NCBI RefSeq assembly: GCF_029054785.1
Contig: NZ_JAIDEN010000103.1
Coordinates: 1-39,818 of the forward strand
Reading direction: 5' to 3'
Length of the DNA: 39,818 nucleotides
DNA from: Duncaniella sp.
Lineage (GTDB): Bacteria > Bacteroidota > Bacteroidia > Bacteroidales > Muribaculaceae
Shown here: positions 15,706 to 23,897 of the stretch, piece by piece
Position numbering within the stretch: position 1 is the first letter of the stretch
Layout: every line of letters starts with the position of its first letter
Notes under the pieces: generated by a model
What the model was told of the DNA's origin: nothing
Seen by the model: the letters and a program-made list of their open reading frames with translations, nothing else
Databases searched by the model: none
Position numbers and translations under genes: made by a program

Positions 15706-16185
15706 TTAGAGTTCGTCGATCTGACGGTTGAGAGCAACCATCTTGATGGCCGTTTCAGCAGCTTCCGAACCCTTGTTTCCGAGAGAGCCTCCCGCACGGT
15801 CAAGAGCCTGCTGCTCCTCGTTGACGGTGAGCACACCGAAGATAACCGGAATGTCACAGTCGGCGTTGAGCGAGGTCATTCCCTGGGTCACGCTCTGGCA
15901 GACGTAGTCGAAATGAGGCGTGTCGCCCTTGATGACGCAGCCGATGATGATGACAGCGTCATAAGATCCGGTCTCGATGAGCTTCGATGCGGCGAAGGTC
16001 AGTTCGACGGCGCCGGGGACGCTCACGACGGTGACATCCTTGTCCGCCATTCCGTAGTTGCGCAGTGTTTCCAGTGCGCCGTCGCGCAGTGCGCCTGTGA
16101 TATGGCCGTTCCATTCGGCCACGGCTATGGCTATTCTGAAATCTTCGATTCTTGGAAGAGAGCTTGTCGGAGTGTGCTGTGACAT
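15706..16185 (-). CDS. ribH: 6,7-dimethyl-8-ribityllumazine synthase
   Basis: RibH condenses 5-amino-6-ribitylaminouracil with dihydroxybutanone phosphate in the penultimate riboflavin step. The 159-residue protein has the expected segments: WNGHITGALRDGA, VPGAVELTFAA, GCVIKGDTPHFDYVC (active-site His) and PVIFGVLTVNEEQQALDRAG. The frame is open to 16290, but the extra 35 residues overlap the TPR gene and are not RibH-like, so the ATG at 16185 is chosen. No FMN riboswitch is visible upstream. It lies 46 bp after the TPR gene, a common Bacteroidota pairing. Confidence 0.96.
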   Translation of the reverse strand: MSQHTPTSSLPRIEDFRIAIAVAEWNGHITGALRDGALETLRNYGMADKDVTVVSVPGAVELTFAASKLIETGSYDAVIIIGCVIKGDTPHFDYVCQSVTQGMTSLNADCDIPVIFGVLTVNEEQQALDRAGGSLGNKGSEAAETAIKMVALNRQIDEL

Positions 16186-16231
16186 TGTTTTGTTCCTTTG
16201 ATTGGTTGTTGTTGTCTTGAACTGTTGTTTT

Positions 16232-17254
16232 TCACTTCGGAAACACCTTGTGCCAGAGACCCAGTATGTCGAGTGAGGAGCTTTTGGCATTGTATAGGAT
16301 GTCTACTATCCGGCGGTGTTCGTCAGTGGCGTTTATCTTTGTCGCTTTGTGGAGCATCGTATTGAGCAGATGGATACCCTTGTCCTTCATGGCGCTGATG
16401 CGCAGCATCGACTCGCCGAGGGCTATCGACAGACGCAGCTGACGGAGGCTGAACTGGCTTTCGATCTTGGTCAGATATTTCAGCGCGCGGGTGTAATACT
16501 GCACGGCCTCGCGGTGGCGTCCCATCTGGACGAGTGTGTCACCCTCGGCTGTGATCGAGTCGATCAGACGGCTTGTGGCTTCCTCCACTTCCACCCCCGC
16601 ACTGACCATCTGGAGATAGGTCGATGTCACCGCCTGATAGTGGGCCAGGAGTTCGGCCTGGCTGACGCGGTTGCGGTAGGTTGCGGTAGCGGCGTTCAGG
16701 GCCATGACGTGGGCCGAGGCATAGCGCGCCGGATCGTTTTTGGCCAGACGCTCGAAAATCTTGAGCGATTTGCCCAGTTCGCGTTCAGCCTGCTTGTATT
16801 CCTTGCGTTCGGTGTGGAGATAGGCAATATCATAGAGCAGAGAGCCGAGAATGGCTAAAAAAGGCTCGTCCTTGCGCTTGGGCTCCTGGGCGAGCAGCGA
16901 CAGGGCCGAGGCTGCGGTTGTCATCGCTGCTTCATTGTCGGCCTTCTCGATGTAGAGGGCCGTGAGGATCTGCATCAGAGCAGCGTGGATGTTGAGCAGA
17001 TGGCGCTCTTCCTCCCCGTTGCGGCTGATCAGCTCATCGATCTCGCAGACCCCGTGGATCGCACGGTCTGTCTCGCCCTTCTCGACCATCTCCACAGCCG
17101 TGGCACGCAGAAAGTCGTAGGCTGTGTTGAAGTCAGCCTCGCCGATCGCATGGCGGATTTCCGACATGGCGCGGTTGCGCTTCAGCATATTTTTCAGTGA
17201 GGCGATGTCTGTCGTTGTCTGAGAGAAGACCGGCTCTAAGGATATGGCTTTCAT
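16232..17254 (-). CDS. Tetratricopeptide-repeat protein next to ribH
   Basis: The 340-residue protein is all-helical in appearance with TPR-like repeats, for example the regions around FLAILGSLLYDIAYLHTERK, EYKQAERELGKSLKIFERLA and HREAVQYYTRALKYLTKI. It has no signal peptide or TM helix, so it is probably a cytoplasmic scaffold. A TPR gene beside ribH recurs in Bacteroidota, but I know of no assigned role. It starts 41 bp after the PfkB-like gene and ends 46 bp before ribH. Confidence 0.8.
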   Translation of the reverse strand: MKAISLEPVFSQTTTDIASLKNMLKRNRAMSEIRHAIGEADFNTAYDFLRATAVEMVEKGETDRAIHGVCEIDELISRNGEEERHLLNIHAALMQILTALYIEKADNEAAMTTAASALSLLAQEPKRKDEPFLAILGSLLYDIAYLHTERKEYKQAERELGKSLKIFERLAKNDPARYASAHVMALNAATATYRNRVSQAELLAHYQAVTSTYLQMVSAGVEVEEATSRLIDSITAEGDTLVQMGRHREAVQYYTRALKYLTKIESQFSLRQLRLSIALGESMLRISAMKDKGIHLLNTMLHKATKINATDEHRRIVDILYNAKSSSLDILGLWHKVFPK

Positions 17255-17295
17255 CTGATGCGTTGTGGAGGGGTTATATCGTATGGAGGATTTTC

Positions 17296-18159
17296 TCAGC
17301 GTGAGCAGGGATGGTTGATCCCGGCGGCAAGTTCGCTGTGTGAGGTCTCGTTGGCATAGTCCATGATCTCGTCCGGATCACGCTTGCCCTCGGCCATAGC
17401 TCTGACCGCGCCAGCCAGAACACCGGCGCTCCATTGCAGCTCGCTGTTGTCGGTCTTGTGGCAGAGGAGGCTCCACGAGCGGTTGCCGTCGAAGAAGCGC
17501 AGTTTTTTCTCTGCCGGATCCATGTGCAGGAAGCGCGGACAGTAGAAAAGCAGATGGTCCTTGAAGATGGCCTCGGTGTCTTTCCCGCCGAAAATCGCAC
17601 GTATGTCGCCGTCGCGCCCCACAATGAGGTCGGCAAGTTCCAGACAGTCAAAAACCGAAGGCATCACCCTCGTGATTCTCGGCACCTGATGGGCCTCGAA
17701 ATAGGGCAGATAGACCAGATAAGCCTTGCGCGCCTTGGCATAGCGCAGAAATTCGAGCAGCCGGCTGTGGTTGCGCTCTTCAAGAGCCATGTAGGAACCG
17801 TAGACAACGATGTCGCCCTCGTCGATCCGCGGCCACACCGCATTGACCGGCTCGGCGGGAAAACGGCTGTGGTCCACCTTGCGGCTGTCGTCACCCTCAG
17901 GAAAGATTCTGACCGGGCTGACCCCTTCGGTGAAGCGGTCGACCGAGGTCACATCCACACGCGCCTCCTCAAGCGTCCTGACTATATGGTCGCCGACAGT
18001 GCCTGCCGCAGCCTCGCCGACCCAGATGGTCGGCAGCTCCATGCGTCCGTCAAGCAGAGCCGCATTCACGGCCCAGTCGCCCACTCCGGTCTGCGCAGAG
18101 CCGTCAGGGAAGAGCGAAACGCTGAGAGAGAGTTCACCGATGTAGATTGCCTTTTTCAT
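17296..18159 (-). CDS. PfkB-fold carbohydrate kinase-like protein, catalytic motif lost
   Basis: The 287-residue protein aligns by eye with Bacteroides PfkB-family sugar kinases through the segments YIGEL, GVSPVRIFPEGD, EGDIVVYGSYMAL and LADLIVGRDGDI. The signature GAGD, whose Asp is the catalytic base, should lie near residues 238-241, where the sequence is NSEL; the start of the C-terminal helix (SAGVLAGAV) is kept. The N-terminal Gly-Gly substrate motif is also altered (GVGDWAVNAAL). It is thus probably a pseudokinase, although the frame is intact and conserved in length. The longer frame to 18390 was rejected: ATG at 18159 gives the family N-terminus. Confidence 0.75.
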   Translation of the reverse strand: MKKAIYIGELSLSVSLFPDGSAQTGVGDWAVNAALLDGRMELPTIWVGEAAAGTVGDHIVRTLEEARVDVTSVDRFTEGVSPVRIFPEGDDSRKVDHSRFPAEPVNAVWPRIDEGDIVVYGSYMALEERNHSRLLEFLRYAKARKAYLVYLPYFEAHQVPRITRVMPSVFDCLELADLIVGRDGDIRAIFGGKDTEAIFKDHLLFYCPRFLHMDPAEKKLRFFDGNRSWSLLCHKTDNSELQWSAGVLAGAVRAMAEGKRDPDEIMDYANETSHSELAAGINHPCSR

Positions 18160-18261
18160 AATTAACTTGTCCTTTTTGGGGAAGATGGATAGTCCGGTAT
18201 ATCGGAATAGTAACGTCTGTAAAACGCATAAGTTCATCCCGGCAACCACCGATCCTATCGG

Positions 18262-18269
18262 CAAAATTA
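18262..18269 (-). promoter_or_regulatory. -7 box upstream of the PfkB-like gene
   Basis: TAATTTTG on the reverse strand matches the -7 consensus, about 100 nt upstream of the ATG at 18159. I see no good -33 box. Confidence 0.35.
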
Positions 18270-18396
18270 CAACAAAATCACGACTTTTCGCACCTCCACC
18301 CCCAAGAAATACCAAAGATTCGCATTGTTGTCGGTCTGAGTGCCGTGTCAGGCCATATATGACAACCGCAGACGCTTTTTCCGGAGGCATAAAATC

Positions 18397-18440
18397 AAGA
18401 GAGACAGAGGCGGCGGGTGGGGCGCTTCTGTCTCTCTTTT
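18397..18440. terminator. Strong hairpin, likely terminator of the SPFH cluster
   Basis: A 16-bp stem (18397-18412 with 18423-18438, one G-T wobble) with a 10-nt G-rich loop is followed by TTTT on the plus strand and by GATTTTAT on the minus strand. It lies between the end of the reverse-strand cluster (18689) and the next reverse-strand gene (18159), so it most likely ends the cluster's transcript. Confidence 0.55.
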
Positions 18441-18526
18441 GTCTCTCCGTCTTACATGAGGATTTTTATCTGTCTGTCTATCTATCAATATTATTGTTAC
18501 TATTCGAATGATGAAATTTGGAGGTT

Positions 18527-18655
18527 GTTGCAGAACCTGACACAATCGGCCTTGGTAGGGACGCTTTGAAAAGCGTCCTCCTTCAGACGGCTGATTCCAA
18601 GCCAATTGCGGATGCTTTAAAAAGCGCCCATGCTATGAGTCATGGTTTTGCGACA
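18527..18655. repeat. REP-like palindromic element, copy A
   Basis: This 130-bp stretch contains a short hairpin (GGACGCTTT-GA-AAAGCGTCC, about 18559-18578) and a second partly palindromic part with GCGGATGCTTTAAAAAGC. The same blocks, in the same order, occur at 35313-35474, starting from GTTGCA(G/A)AACCTG and ending in TTTGCGACA or the like. No coding sequence is involved; the region 18160-18688 otherwise contains only the pfkB-like promoter area and the hairpin at 18397-18440. Confidence 0.8.
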
Positions 18656-18688
18656 CCCTCTTGGTGCGGAGAGTGTTTCCTTCGGGGC

Positions 18689-19657
18689 CTATCTTCCGGT
18701 GATGTCGGAGATGTTGAACGAGCCTGACATGTCGCGGATTTCGATCTTTCCGTGGAGGATGTCGAAGAGGAATTCGCGGATCTTCTCGACGGTCAGAGTG
18801 GCGGGTTTGCCGTTGCGGTCGTTGCCGATGTCGTATGTTTTGAGCAGCTGCGGGCCGAGGGCGGCTGCGGTCAGCAGGAAGTGGTTCTGGAATTTGTCGG
18901 TGTTGACCAGATCGGCGGCGAGCACCTTGCCGATGACGGTGTAGCTGCGGAGTACTTTGGTCATTTCCTCTCCGGCGAGGGTCGAGAGCAGTTCGTCGAC
19001 ATTGAGGTCGATCCTGATCTTGCCCGAATCTTCGGCCTGGGGGAGCTGTTTGTAGAGCGCTCCGAGGTCGGCGAGGCTGAGGTTGAAGAGGCATGTGCCG
19101 GGAGCGGCGTTGACCGGCTCTACGGAGAAGGCGCTCGGCAGCAGCAGGTAGTTGATCCCTGAGAGGCGCACGGAGGGGGCGTTGAAGGTGCCGATCATTG
19201 AGCTGCGGATCTCGGCGTCCTGTGTGGCGAAGACTCCGCCGATCACAACGCAGTTGTCCAGCGTGATGTCGTCAGCATAGATGCTTCCGGCCACAAAGGC
19301 GTTGGTCAGGGCCACGCTCTTGGCGTTGATGTCGGCGAGAAACATGAGCCGGGCCTTGTCGCCTCGCGATACGATGGAGTTGGCCGAGCCTACACATTTC
19401 CGGAAGGTGATTTCTCCGGCGGCGTCTGTCGCCACATACAGCTCGTTCTGGGTGAAGGCCGCGCCCTGCACTTCAAGGGGACCCTGCCGCACTTCGATGC
19501 GGTTGCCGAAGACCGGACCTTCGACCACAGTGTTGCCCTTGAAGATGATGTTGCGGTTCAGTTCCGAGGTTTTTTCGGGGAGTATGGAGCTGCGGACCAG
19601 ATTGTCCTGCAAATGTATGTCGGTTCCGTTGATACGGATTTCAGTCAGTTCTTTCAT
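18689..19657 (-). CDS. Bactofilin-like beta-helix protein, last gene of the SPFH cluster
   Basis: The 322-residue protein has, from about residue 30 to 185, short repeating beta-strand turns rich in V/I/G/N (for example NTVVEGPVFGNRIEVRQGPL and SVALTNAFVAGSIYADDI), as in bactofilins and other polymer-forming right-handed beta-helices. The rest (about 195-322) is mixed alpha/beta of no recognised family. It has no signal peptide or TM segment. It is 6 bp downstream of the coiled-coil gene at 19664 and ends the six-gene run. A cytoskeletal or scaffold role is inferred from the fold resemblance only. Confidence 0.65.
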   Translation of the reverse strand: MKELTEIRINGTDIHLQDNLVRSSILPEKTSELNRNIIFKGNTVVEGPVFGNRIEVRQGPLEVQGAAFTQNELYVATDAAGEITFRKCVGSANSIVSRGDKARLMFLADINAKSVALTNAFVAGSIYADDITLDNCVVIGGVFATQDAEIRSSMIGTFNAPSVRLSGINYLLLPSAFSVEPVNAAPGTCLFNLSLADLGALYKQLPQAEDSGKIRIDLNVDELLSTLAGEEMTKVLRSYTVIGKVLAADLVNTDKFQNHFLLTAAALGPQLLKTYDIGNDRNGKPATLTVEKIREFLFDILHGKIEIRDMSGSFNISDITGR

Positions 19658-19663
19658 GATGTT

Positions 19664-20674
19664 TCAGACACAAAAAATGGTGTTGTCGTTGATAAATTTG
19701 TTGAGATAGGCACGTACACGGCTGTCATGCGGGCTGTCGGTGCTGATGGCGGCGCTCACCTGATGGGTGTAGAATTTCCTGATGAGCGTCATTTCGCTTT
19801 CCTCCATCGGGCGCCACTGTTGCCGGTCCATGAACTCGACGATGTCCTGATTGTCATCCGCGGGCATCTGCGGGTTCTGATAGACCTTGGGCGAGTTTTC
19901 GCCGGAGGCATCCTGCGAGCGGACCACGCAGAGCGGCACATAGATTGTAGCCGCCCGGTTGGAGTCTTGCAGACTGTTGTTGATCAGCGTTTTGGTCGCA
20001 ACCTGACGTTCAAGGAAAGTCCGGGCCTTGTTGAGCGAGTCGAGAGCGCGGCGCTTTGCGAGAGTGGCGCCGAGGATCGAGTGGAGGCGGCTGTTTTCGG
20101 CTGCGGCTACTGTCACGTCGGCGGCAAGGTCCGACGCGACGGCCCGTTCCGAGCAGTTCTGACATTCCTCCTCGATGTTGAACACGGCTTTGTCAAGCTC
20201 CATCACCCGGCTTTCAAGCTCCCGGTTGAGTTCGGTGAAGATTTTTGAATAGCGCTCGGCCACGCGGCCATAGTCGTTCTCCATCTGGCGGCGCTTGTCG
20301 AGACAGCGTTTCGAGAGCTGGTTCAGATGGAGCAGCGTCGCGTCGATCGAGCTTTTGAGCTGCGTCATCTGCTGACTCAGTTCCGAGCGGACGGTCTTGA
20401 AAAAGCCTGAGATGATTGTCTGTCCGACGGTCTCCGCGTTGCGGTGGATCGAGGCTACCTGAGCCACTTCCGTGGCTACGACCGAGTCGGTCAGGGCGTT
20501 GACATGCTGTGTGCAGACTTCAACCGAGTTGTCGAAGTCTCTGGTGTCAACGTCGACGTTGAAGACCACCGTCTCGCGGGCAGTGCCCGAATAGTACATT
20601 GTTCCGGCCTTGTTGCTGACAGAGCCTGAGTAGGGGATCTCGATGACCCTCTGGATTGATCTGCGGTAACTCAT
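19664..20674 (-). CDS. Coiled-coil protein of the SPFH cluster, paralogue 2
   Basis: I recognise no family. The 336-residue protein has a strand-rich N-terminus (1-50), a long helical/coiled-coil core (about 55-180), and a C-terminal part ending in a helix (SRVRAYLNKF). Residues 58-170 align without gaps to residues 24-136 of the next protein upstream (21604-20681) at about 40 percent identity by my count, centred on QMEnDYGrvaeRYsKiFteLNR. No signal peptide and no TM helix. It is 6 bp from both neighbours, so tight co-expression is expected. It may assemble on the membrane like PspA or ESCRT-III-type coiled-coil proteins, but that is speculation. Confidence 0.7.
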   Translation of the reverse strand: MSYRRSIQRVIEIPYSGSVSNKAGTMYYSGTARETVVFNVDVDTRDFDNSVEVCTQHVNALTDSVVATEVAQVASIHRNAETVGQTIISGFFKTVRSELSQQMTQLKSSIDATLLHLNQLSKRCLDKRRQMENDYGRVAERYSKIFTELNRELESRVMELDKAVFNIEEECQNCSERAVASDLAADVTVAAAENSRLHSILGATLAKRRALDSLNKARTFLERQVATKTLINNSLQDSNRAATIYVPLCVVRSQDASGENSPKVYQNPQMPADDNQDIVEFMDRQQWRPMEESEMTLIRKFYTHQVSAAISTDSPHDSRVRAYLNKFINDNTIFCV

Positions 20675-20680
20675 AGGCTT

Positions 20681-21604
20681 CTATCGGGGGGTGAATGTTT
20701 GAACTTTTGCCGCTCCGAAAAGCTTGCTCATCGTCTCCTTGATGCGGTCTGTCGCGTCAAATTCGCTGAGCATGGAGTTGAAGCTGTCGCGCACACGCGG
20801 ATCAACCGCTTCGGGTTCCGACCAGGGGAACTGCACGTTGTTTGTGGCTATATGGTTGGTGATGGCGCTGCGGGTGCGGTCTGACAGGCAGACTTCAGGC
20901 ATCGTGAAATGTTCCAGATCGCCCTCGTGGCGACCTCCGCAGCCTTCCCAGACAATGACCGGTAGCAGTCTGTTTTCCAGACCGGCTGACAGGCCACGGT
21001 CGAGAAGCACGCGGCCCGTCAGGGCTTTCTGGCGGCTGAGATCCATCAGAAAATCCTTCATCAGGGCGATCACCGTGCTGCCGCGGTATTTCAGGTTCGA
21101 GGCCATTATCTTCTGCGAGGTCAGCAGTGACTCGTTCTGCGAGACAGGCACTGTGGCCGACAGTTGTCTGGTGCGGTTCGAGAGGGTGTCGATCTCGGTC
21201 ACAGCAAACTTGAAGGCGGGTTTGTCAAGCTCGTAGACCCGGCGCTGGAGGGCGCGGTTCAGAGTGGTGAAGAGTTTGGTGTAGCGGGCTGTGATAGAGC
21301 CGTAGTCGCGCTCCATCTGAGCCTTTATATTGTTGATCTGGCGGCGCTGCTGGTTGAGCTGAAGCAGCAGAGAGTCGACTTCGCTCTTCCATTTGGCGAT
21401 CTTCTGGGAGATCTGCGAGTGGATGAGCGCATAGAATCCGCGGTTGACGTTGCGGCACACATTGTCGGCGGCTTCGGCTTCGGCTTTGAGCACGGCCACT
21501 TTCATGCCGACGACGGCTGAGGTTGTCCCGTTGACGTGGTGCGATACGCGGTCCAGCTCCCTGGCCATCGGTTGGGTGTCTACGACACAGTCAATACTTT
21601 GCAT
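20681..21604 (-). CDS. Coiled-coil protein of the SPFH cluster, paralogue 1
   Basis: This 307-residue protein is the shorter of a tandem pair. It lacks the N-terminal 34 residues of its paralogue, and its core (24-136) is predicted to be long helices with the shared motif QMERDYGSITARYTKLF. The C-terminal half has PVIVWEGCGG and a final amphipathic helical stretch (RIKETMSKLFGA). It has no TM segment or signal peptide. It begins 19 bp after the stop of the 731-residue membrane protein. Function unknown; duplication within an operon suggests a hetero-oligomer. Confidence 0.7.
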   Translation of the reverse strand: MQSIDCVVDTQPMARELDRVSHHVNGTTSAVVGMKVAVLKAEAEAADNVCRNVNRGFYALIHSQISQKIAKWKSEVDSLLLQLNQQRRQINNIKAQMERDYGSITARYTKLFTTLNRALQRRVYELDKPAFKFAVTEIDTLSNRTRQLSATVPVSQNESLLTSQKIMASNLKYRGSTVIALMKDFLMDLSRQKALTGRVLLDRGLSAGLENRLLPVIVWEGCGGRHEGDLEHFTMPEVCLSDRTRSAITNHIATNNVQFPWSEPEAVDPRVRDSFNSMLSEFDATDRIKETMSKLFGAAKVQTFTPR

Positions 21605-21623
21605 GGTATGGGAGTTTTAAGGG

Positions 21624-23819
21624 TTAGTTTTCAGACTCTTTATCATTGTTGCCGGCTTCCGGAGGGAGCGGGGGCGGGCAGGCTCCTGAGGGCTTTTCGC
21701 TGTCCTCGTCGATGGCTTCGGTTCCGTTGTCGAATTCACCGGTCTCCTCGTCATCATCCTCCTCATCTTCCTCGTATTCCTCATCCTCTTCCTCCTCATC
21801 GGGTTCACCGTCCTCTGCATCCTCATCCTCGATGTTTTCATCGTCGATGTCTTCGGCGTCGGGATCCTCGTTGCCGTCATATTCCTCATCGTCTTCTTCA
21901 GGCTCTTCATCGCTGTCAAGCGGCTGGAAAACGGGTGCAGGTGCGGCGGGTTCGGGTGTGGCGGCTGCGGCGGCGAGATTCTCTTCCATCTCCACGAGCG
22001 ATGCCAGAGCCTCGCGCGAGATGGCCGGGAGGTTGAGGGCGATGTGTTCGAACGTGATGTCCTCGACTTTTGGCTGCGGAGGCAGCTGTGAGGATTTCGC
22101 GAAGAGCGGATTGATAGCGGCCAGGGGCTGACGGCGCTCGTCAAGGTTGTGGATCTCACCGGCGGCCACGGCGGCTTCGTTCGAATGGCCGTCGCGGAGT
22201 TTGGCGTCGTAATATTCGACATGGCCGAACTCTTCGGCTCTCATGTCGATGTCTTCCTTGAGGCGGTCCATGTATTCCTCGAACTCCTGCTGCACTTTCT
22301 GGAATTCCTGCGACTGGAGTTCGAACGCAGCGATGGATTCCTGGGTGTTGTCGACCGTGTTGACCACCGTCGCATCGAGATTCTCACCGCTTGCGGCCAT
22401 CGAGTCCTCGGTTTTCTGGAGGGAGATCAGGGTGTTGTAGGCGGCCACGTATTCACGCAGGCTTTCCTGCATCAGATTGATGATGTCGGCGCCTTCCGCG
22501 CGGTTGGCACGATAGAATGCGTCGGTGTCCTGGTGCCATTTGTTGAGATAGGAGATCTTCTGGTCCTTGATGTGGTTGTAGATGCGCATGCGTTCGATGC
22601 GGTTCTCTTCCATGAGGCTCTGGACAACGGGCGCCATGATTTCCTCGTAGATCTGATGGACGCCGAAGGGCATGGAGGTGACATTTCCGTCCTCGGCGGT
22701 CCACATTCCGGTCAGGAGGTTGAACCTCACGCGCGAGCTGGGGCGCAGGTTGAATGGCTCGTAGTCCTGCACATCCTGGCTGTAATCGAAGCGTTCGTTG
22801 CGGATTCGCTGGATCTCGTCATATTCAAGCAGCGGGGAATAGTGGTTGTAGGGCGCTTTGAGAATATTGTAGAGCAGGCGGTTGGATTCGCCGACAACCT
22901 TGTCGACCGATGCGATCTTCAGGGCGGAGATGGCCTGGACCGAGGAGGCCATCGTGGTCATCAGCGATTTGATCACGTCCTCGAACTGCTGGGTCTTTGT
23001 CGACAGCGAGTCTTTCAGTTTGTTGAGTTCGCGGAAGCGGTTGATGCGGTCGGCATAGCGCTCGGAGTCGAATACGTTGATGACCGGCGCGCCTTCGGGC
23101 AGGGTCTTGGTCGAGTATTCCTCGATGAAGTCGAGATAGCGGCTGTTGCGCTGCACGAGCGGAAGAGCCACGGAGACGGTGTCGATGTCCTCCATGCAGT
23201 ATGAGACAGTGCGCAGCGAGCGTTCGAGCGCGCCGAGGTAGTCATGTTCGTTGATGGTCTGTATGGAGGTGGAGTAGTTGTCGGTCTCGATCGCCTCGGT
23301 GTCCTCCGAAGTCTCGACGAGCGGGGCTTCGGTTGAGAGGTGCTCGATTTTGCCGATAGTCTCCACCAGAAGCTCGTTCTGGCGCGGGAGCTGGAGGGTC
23401 ACTTCGCTGTCGGGGACTTCGCCGGTGAAGTCGACAATGAAGCTCTTGTCGTCATATTTGACCTGGTCGGCAACCGGGATGTAGGCCACACCCATTTTGC
23501 CAACCTTGTAGTCGCGGAAAATATCGGCGTGTTCCTTGCGTTTGCGCTCGATCTCCTCGTTGACATCATCGATTTTTTCCGTGTACTTCTTTTTCTTGAT
23601 GAAGTACATGAAGAAGAGGATGACTGACAGCAGCCAGTACCAGGCTTTTGACAGTTGCTCTTCATAGTCAGAACGTTGCGATTCAAGGTCTGCGATCTCG
23701 CTCTCGATGCGTTCCTCCTCGCTGACGATTTTTTCTGCGGCCATCTTGTAGTAATTGAACAAGATCTTGGCTTCATCCTGATAGATGTTGCTTGAGCCGG
23801 GAAAGATTTTTCCACTCAT
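21624..23819 (-). CDS. Large TM/coiled-coil protein with acidic tail (SPFH cluster)
   Basis: The 731-residue protein has an N-terminal coiled coil (about 27-58), one hydrophobic segment (residues 60-75, WYWLLSVILFFMYFI) followed by four lysines, then a second coiled coil (79-95). A long soluble, helical region follows to about 600, then a Pro/Ala linker, and finally a tail of about 90 residues (640-731) made mostly of Asp and Glu. The lysine-rich end suggests that the C-terminal body is cytoplasmic, with the segment either a re-entrant anchor or a single TM helix. No family is recognised. Low-complexity acidic coding makes the region 21750-21930 very repetitive on the DNA level. Confidence 0.7.
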   Translation of the reverse strand: MSGKIFPGSSNIYQDEAKILFNYYKMAAEKIVSEEERIESEIADLESQRSDYEEQLSKAWYWLLSVILFFMYFIKKKKYTEKIDDVNEEIERKRKEHADIFRDYKVGKMGVAYIPVADQVKYDDKSFIVDFTGEVPDSEVTLQLPRQNELLVETIGKIEHLSTEAPLVETSEDTEAIETDNYSTSIQTINEHDYLGALERSLRTVSYCMEDIDTVSVALPLVQRNSRYLDFIEEYSTKTLPEGAPVINVFDSERYADRINRFRELNKLKDSLSTKTQQFEDVIKSLMTTMASSVQAISALKIASVDKVVGESNRLLYNILKAPYNHYSPLLEYDEIQRIRNERFDYSQDVQDYEPFNLRPSSRVRFNLLTGMWTAEDGNVTSMPFGVHQIYEEIMAPVVQSLMEENRIERMRIYNHIKDQKISYLNKWHQDTDAFYRANRAEGADIINLMQESLREYVAAYNTLISLQKTEDSMAASGENLDATVVNTVDNTQESIAAFELQSQEFQKVQQEFEEYMDRLKEDIDMRAEEFGHVEYYDAKLRDGHSNEAAVAAGEIHNLDERRQPLAAINPLFAKSSQLPPQPKVEDITFEHIALNLPAISREALASLVEMEENLAAAAATPEPAAPAPVFQPLDSDEEPEEDDEEYDGNEDPDAEDIDDENIEDEDAEDGEPDEEEEDEEYEEDEEDDDEETGEFDNGTEAIDEDSEKPSGACPPPLPPEAGNNDKESEN

Positions 23820-23897
23820 AAGGCTTGTCTGATTGGTTTTAGGGTGGGATTATTAGGTTTTATTTGGAGACAGCTTTTTTACAACCTCTTTTGCCGC

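Noticed and set aside
18167..18511. 114-codon plus-strand frame in the pfkB-like upstream region
   Set aside because: It covers the presumed promoter and the terminator hairpin; the translation is not protein-like.
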